From contig SFPN01000030.1 of the NCBI GenBank assembly GCA_004551945.1, positions 1-42,500 on the forward strand: a stretch of DNA of 42,500 nucleotides. Direction: 5' to 3'. Position numbers and translations under genes: made by a program. This DNA comes from Clostridiales bacterium (lineage in GTDB: Bacteria > Bacillota > Clostridia > Oscillospirales > Oscillospiraceae). The notes under the pieces are model-generated. The model worked only from the letters and a program-made list of their open reading frames with translations. It was not told the origin of the DNA and searched no databases. Positions 38,973-42,500 of the stretch are shown piece after piece (position 1 is the first letter of the stretch; each line of letters opens with the position of its first letter).

Positions 38973-39002
38973 TACTATCCCCACCGGGCCGCCGTCTTAT
39001 AC
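38973..39002 (-). promoter_or_regulatory. Sigma-G/F-like promoter of the small Gln-rich gene
   Basis: On the minus strand GTATA (39002-38998), an 18-nt spacer and GATAGTA (38979-38973). Compare sigma-G -35 GHATR, 18-nt spacer, -10 CATNHTA: the -35 fits fully and the -10 fits five of seven. It lies 32 bases before the start. Confidence 0.45.
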
Positions 39003-39007
39003 TTCCC

Positions 39008-39036
39008 TTGACGAAAATTTTGTTCCATGTCATAAT
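39008..39036 (+). promoter_or_regulatory. Sigma-A promoter of the two-component operon
   Basis: TTGACG (39008-39013), 17-nt spacer and CATAAT (39031-39036), about 80 nt before ATG 39121. Confidence 0.7.
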
Positions 39037-39120
39037 GAAGGCGGAAACTTGATAGATTTGTTCAAACTTTTCTGCTATGCTGAGTTTTACTGAAAATTCC
39101 CACAGAAAGCAGGTGTCCCT

Positions 39121-39810
39121 ATGGCAAGAAAAGTGCTCATCGTAGAGGATGAGGCCAACATCGCCGAGCTGGTGAACCTCTACCTGAAGAAGGAAGGCTA
39201 TGAGACCATGGTGGCCGGCGACGGCGGCAAGGCCCTGGAGCTGTACCGCTCCTTCCGCCCCGACCTGGTCCTTCTGGATATCATGCTCCCGGTGATGGAC
39301 GGCTGGGCCGTCTGCTCCAAGATCCGGGAGACCGACAAGACCCCCATCATCATGCTCACCGCCAAGGGCGAGACCATCGACAAGGTGGCCGGCCTGGAGA
39401 TGGGAGCGGACGACTATATTGTCAAGCCCTTCGAGATGAAGGAGCTGCTGGCCCGGGTCCACGCCGTTCTCCGCCGCCTGGGGGACGAGGAGGAAAGGAC
39501 CCGCCGCCTCACCTTCGACGGCCTGGTGATCAACCTGGACTCCTACGAGCTGGAGGTCCGGGGCAAGCGGGTGGACACGCCCCCCAAGGAGCTGGAGCTT
39601 CTGTTCCACCTGGCCTCCTCCCCCAACCGGGTGTTCACCCGGAACCAGCTGCTGGACGAGGTCTGGGGCTTTGACTACTTCGGCGACTCCCGCACCGTGG
39701 ACGTGCACATCAAGCGCCTGCGGGAAAAGCTGGAGGGGGTCAGCGACCAGTGGTCCCTGAAAACCGTCTGGGGCGTGGGGTACAAGTTCGAGCTTCACAC
39801 CAACGCCTGA
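39121..39810 (+). CDS. OmpR/PhoB-family response regulator
   Basis: 229 aa. Receiver domain at residues 1-120: acidic pair E9-D10, phosphoacceptor D53 in LVLLDIMLP, LTAKGE and the conserved K of YIVKPFE. A winged-helix DNA-binding domain fills residues about 130-228 (TPPKELELLFHLASSPNRVFTRNQLLDEVWG, RTVDVHIKRLREKLE, VWGVGYKFE). Its stop is 19 bases before the kinase start, so the two form one operon. Confidence 0.95.
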   Translation: MARKVLIVEDEANIAELVNLYLKKEGYETMVAGDGGKALELYRSFRPDLVLLDIMLPVMDGWAVCSKIRETDKTPIIMLTAKGETIDKVAGLEMGADDYIVKPFEMKELLARVHAVLRRLGDEEERTRRLTFDGLVINLDSYELEVRGKRVDTPPKELELLFHLASSPNRVFTRNQLLDEVWGFDYFGDSRTVDVHIKRLREKLEGVSDQWSLKTVWGVGYKFELHTNA

Positions 39811-39829
39811 CCCCTGAGGAGGTCCTTTC

Positions 39830-41299
39830 ATGAAACACCGGACCAGTATGTACGCCCGGCAGCTGATGGTGGTGGTGGGCCTCATCGCCCTGTGCATCAC
39901 CCTGCTGGGGGCGGGCTTTCTCACCCTGACCTACCGCTACCACAAGGACGAGAGCTGGAAAACCCTGGAGCGGGACGCCACCTATATCTCCTACTACGCC
40001 AACGCCGCCCTCAGCGAGGGGATGACCCTCTCCTCGGAGCACTTCCGCTCCTACATCGCCTCCGTGGCCATGATTACCGACTCCACCGTGCTCCTCTGCC
40101 AGCCCGACGGCCGCATTGTCTACGCCGCCGGCAGCAACCTGCCCCCGGAGGACACCCTTCTGGGCGCCAAGGTCCCCTCCTGGGCGGTGAACCAGCTCAT
40201 GACCAACATGACCTACAGCGGCACCACCACCTTCAACAACCTGCTCACCACCGAGAGCTTCGTCACCGGCGTTCCCATCCTCACCTACGTCCTGGACCCC
40301 ATCACCGGGGAGAAGATCACCAACGACAGCCCCACCGGCATCCTCTTCATCGCCTCGGACGCCTCCTCCCTGCTGGCCTTCATGCGCAGCACCTTCCAGC
40401 TGTTCTGCATCACCGCCGTGGCGGTGCTGCTGATCTCCGTGATCATCTGCTCCGTGGCGGTGCAGCGGATTGTGGACCCCCTGAAGGGCATGAGCCAGGC
40501 GGCCTACAAGTTCGCCCACGGGGAGGTGGACACCCGCTTTACTGAGTACGCCAACCGCCGGGACGAGATCGGCGAGCTGGCGGCGGCCTTCAACGCCATG
40601 GCGGACTCCCTGGCCCAGGCGGAGCAGAAGCGCAGCGAGTTCGTGGCCAACGTGTCCCACGAGCTGAAAACCCCCATGACCACCATCGCCGGCTTTGCCG
40701 AGGGCATTCTGGACGGCACCATTCCCCCGGAGAAGGAGCGGGAGTCCCTCCAGGTGATCTCCTCGGAGACCCGCCGGCTCTCCCGTCTGGTCCGCCGGAT
40801 GCTGGACCTGTCCCGGCTGCAATCCTCGGAGCGGGTGGCCGCCCAGGAGCAGTTCGACGCGGCGGAGGTCCTCCTCCGGGTGCTGGTGAGCCTGGAGGCC
40901 AAGATCACGGAAAAGGACCTGGACGTGCAGACCGAGCTGCCCGACGGCCCCGTGATGGTCTGGGGCGACCCGGACGCGGTGACCCAGGTGTGCTACAACC
41001 TGCTGGACAACGCGGTGAAGTTCGCCGTTCCCCAGGGCCGCCTGACCCTGAAGATCACCACCCGGGGGGGCAAGGCCTACATCGCCATCGGCAACCAGGG
41101 GGAGACCATCCCCCCCGACCAGCTCACCCACATCTTCGACCGCTTCCACAAGGCGGACAGCTCCCGCTCCTCCCACAAGGAGGGGGTGGGCCTGGGGCTG
41201 TACATTGTAAAAACCATCCTGAACACCTACAAGGAAGACATTTCTGTTACCAGCCAGGACAACTTCACCGAGTTTACCTTCACCCTGTCGGAAGTATAA
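39830..41299 (+). CDS. Membrane sensor histidine kinase
   Basis: 489 aa. Two transmembrane helices (residues about 12-35 and 188-211) enclose an extracellular sensor domain of about 150 residues with a Cache/PAS-like look (ISYYANAALSEGMTLSSEHF, STVLLCQPDGRIVYAAGS). HAMP follows (212-265), then HisKA with phosphoacceptor H277 in VSHELKTPMTTI, and the ATPase domain (N-box NLLDNAVKFA, G-box EGVGLGLYIVK). The ligand is unknown. AGGAGG lies before ATG 39830. It acts with the response regulator directly upstream. Confidence 0.93.
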   Translation: MKHRTSMYARQLMVVVGLIALCITLLGAGFLTLTYRYHKDESWKTLERDATYISYYANAALSEGMTLSSEHFRSYIASVAMITDSTVLLCQPDGRIVYAAGSNLPPEDTLLGAKVPSWAVNQLMTNMTYSGTTTFNNLLTTESFVTGVPILTYVLDPITGEKITNDSPTGILFIASDASSLLAFMRSTFQLFCITAVAVLLISVIICSVAVQRIVDPLKGMSQAAYKFAHGEVDTRFTEYANRRDEIGELAAAFNAMADSLAQAEQKRSEFVANVSHELKTPMTTIAGFAEGILDGTIPPEKERESLQVISSETRRLSRLVRRMLDLSRLQSSERVAAQEQFDAAEVLLRVLVSLEAKITEKDLDVQTELPDGPVMVWGDPDAVTQVCYNLLDNAVKFAVPQGRLTLKITTRGGKAYIAIGNQGETIPPDQLTHIFDRFHKADSSRSSHKEGVGLGLYIVKTILNTYKEDISVTSQDNFTEFTFTLSEV

Positions 41300-41311
41300 G
41301 TTTTCCACATT

Positions 41312-41396
41312 GGCCCCCCGCTGGATTCCCAGACCCTCTGGAAATCCGCGGGGGGCCTCCAGGTTTCCGGAGGGGGGGCGCTGGAAACCTGGAGGC
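41312..41396. repeat. Two strong overlapping hairpins after the kinase gene
   Basis: The first stem joins GGCCCCCCGC with GCGGGGGGCC (41312-41357) and has a second arm inside (GGATTCCCAGA against TCTGGAAATCC). The second stem is a perfect 14-bp pairing of GCCTCCAGGTTTCC with its inverse (41355-41396). They share three bases, so they compete slightly. No T-run follows; they may end or stabilise the transcript. The rest of 41300-41613 is non-coding, with another small repeat near 41485-41530. Confidence 0.55.
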
Positions 41397-41550
41397 AATC
41401 AAACTGATTAAACCAATCTATCAAACAAACTGAACGTCCTCTTGCGCGCGCGAAGAAATGTTTGGAATCTGCTTTCCCCTCACGCCGTCCTGCCCTCCGC
41501 GCAACGCAAAACCGGTAGGGCAGGGGCTTGCTCCCGCCGTAACCTCCCCC

Positions 41551-41590
41551 TTGACAAACACCCCCTTCTCTGATGCTCTATTTTATAGAG
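41551..41590 (+). promoter_or_regulatory. Promoter with operator-like dyad
   Basis: TTGACA (41551-41556) is a perfect -35; the -10 is weak. CTCTAT-ttt-ATAGAG (41576-41590) is a perfect dyad over the expected -10/start region, a good place for autorepression by the regulator encoded at 42110. Confidence 0.5.
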
Positions 41591-41613
41591 TAATCTCGAA
41601 AGGAGAGTTAACT

Positions 41614-42105
41614 ATGAACACCCCCGCCACCGATCTCACCGCCGCCCGGGACGACCTGCGGTTCATCCGGGAGGTTCTGGACCGCACCGCTCCCTCCTTC
41701 CGCCCCCTGGCCCCCTCCTTCTTCCGGGCGGGACTGGTCTGGCTCCTGTTCGCTCTGCTGCGTTTTTCCGTCTCCGGCCTGGACCTGCTGGCCTACCTGT
41801 GGCCCTCCCTCAGCGCTCTCCAGCTCTTCGGGGACGCCCGCCCCTTCCTGGGGGACCTCTTCCAGTGGGGCCTGCTCTTGTTCTGCCTGGTGCTGTGCCT
41901 GCTCTGGCAGCGGGAAAAGCGGGCCTTGGTCAAGCTGCCCCGCCTGCTTCTGTCCGTCTGGCAGGTGGCCCTTCTCCCCGGGGCCGCTTCCGGTCAGTCC
42001 CTGCTGGTCTTTTCCGCCCTTGTGGCCCTGGTGAAGGACTTTCTGCCCCCCATCGCCCTGCTCCTCACCGCCCGCCGCCTGAAGAAGCTGCCGGAAGGGG
42101 CGTGA
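41614..42105 (+). CDS. Four-helix membrane protein of unknown function
   Basis: 163 aa from ATG 41614, which has AAAGGAGAG upstream. A polar N-terminus (residues 1 to about 35) is followed by hydrophobic segments near 36-55, 85-105, 112-130 and 134-153, ending in a basic tail (TARRLKKLPEGA). No family motif was recognised. It is cotranscribed with the winged-helix regulator four bases downstream, a frequent pairing in Firmicutes in which the regulator controls both. Confidence 0.8.
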   Translation: MNTPATDLTAARDDLRFIREVLDRTAPSFRPLAPSFFRAGLVWLLFALLRFSVSGLDLLAYLWPSLSALQLFGDARPFLGDLFQWGLLLFCLVLCLLWQREKRALVKLPRLLLSVWQVALLPGAASGQSLLVFSALVALVKDFLPPIALLLTARRLKKLPEGA

Positions 42106-42109
42106 GACC

Positions 42110-42406
42110 GTGGAGCTGTCCCAGATCCCTTCCGCCTTTCAGTCCCGCCTGCGGCTGTCGGTGATTGCCGCCCTGCTCTCCGGCCCCCAGACCTTCCGGG
42201 CCCTCCAGGACCTCACCGGGGCCACCCCCGGCAACCTGGGCAAGCAGATGGAGCTGCTGGAGGCCGAGGGCTACGTCCAGAGCCAGAAGGCCTTCGTGGG
42301 CCGGCGGCCCAGCACCACCTACCGGCTGCTCCCCTTCGGCCGGGAGCAGTTCACCCAGTATGTGGCCCTGCTGGCCTCCATCCTGGACCAGGCCCCGCCG
42401 GTGTAG
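42110..42406 (+). CDS. Winged-helix transcriptional regulator (HTH_34/MarR-like)
   Basis: 98 aa from GTG 42110. The whole protein is one winged helix: RLRLSVIAALLSGPQTFRALQDLTGATPGNLGKQMELLEAEGYVQ as the HTH, then the wing (AFVGRRPSTTYRLLPFGREQFTQYV). This is the short HTH_34-type regulator often found beside a small membrane protein. The likely target is the dyad at 41576-41590. The remaining sequence to 42500 shows no gene. Confidence 0.85.
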   Translation: MELSQIPSAFQSRLRLSVIAALLSGPQTFRALQDLTGATPGNLGKQMELLEAEGYVQSQKAFVGRRPSTTYRLLPFGREQFTQYVALLASILDQAPPV

Positions 42407-42500
42407 GTTTGTCAATGATGTGTTACACATTCGGGAAAGCGGAGAGGATCTGTAAAGGAGAGTGCCAGGCGAGGGGTCTCATAGGGAAGTTGTTGTATTG

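Noticed and set aside
38721..38984. 87-residue minus-strand frame overlapping the Gln-rich gene
   Set aside because: It has no ribosome site and runs across the terminator; the 41-codon frame at 38816..38941 has a proper site, promoter and terminator.
42407..42500. Start of another gene at the right edge
   Set aside because: A GTG after AAAGGAG near 42459 opens a frame to the edge, but spacing to the ribosome site is too short and too few codons are visible to judge.

Overview
The window comes from a GC-rich, spore-forming, strictly anaerobic Firmicute. The best guess is Oscillospiraceae, near Flavonifractor, Lawsonibacter or Intestinimonas. The evidence is spore maturation genes spmA/spmB, an AbrB-type regulator with a zinc-knuckle tail, a class III (oxygen-sensitive) ribonucleotide reductase with its activase, butyrate-type beta-oxidation genes, a butyrate-type CoA-transferase, and an iron-sulfur flavoprotein pair resembling a bifurcating transhydrogenase. 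The taxonomic placement is inference from gene content.

Layout. 1-1.5 kb: a secreted protein, cut by the window edge, lies divergent to a PadR regulator plus membrane-protein pair; both membrane/secreted products share an outer domain. 1.6-8.3 kb: housekeeping genes (recG, spmBA, an AbrB-like regulator, and the run nrdG-nudix-trmN6-rsmI). 8.4-8.7 kb: a hairpin-rich repeat flanked by two identical terminator hairpins. 8.7-12.2 kb: hbd, an acyl-CoA dehydrogenase and a crotonase. The first two are each broken by an internal loss of about 60 nt with a frameshift. 12.4-14.6 kb: three tandem lipoproteins. 14.7-18.1 kb: minus-strand operon of DMT exporter, CAT-like acetyltransferase, CoA-transferase and a NifX-like protein. 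18.3-22.6 kb: two-gene flavoprotein complex, an Nfn/GltD-like subunit and a NuoE-NuoF fusion. 22.9-25.2 kb: nrdD behind an NrdR-box-like site.

25.4-38.6 kb: one uninterrupted minus-strand cluster of phage structural genes in PBSX-like order: terminase, portal, protease, decoration and capsid proteins, connectors, sheath, tube, chaperone-like protein, LysM protein, hub and baseplate. No integrase, repressor, replication, lysis or tail-fibre gene is present, and no tape measure. A 157-aa protein and a repeat scar stand where the tape measure should be. Host-like GC and tight overlaps suggest a domesticated or decaying particle locus.

38.8-42.4 kb: a small Gln-rich protein with a sporulation-type promoter, an OmpR-type two-component system, and a small membrane protein paired with a winged-helix regulator.

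No tRNA, rRNA, CRISPR array or intact insertion sequence was seen. Assignments rest on reading motifs and gene order; no database search was run.
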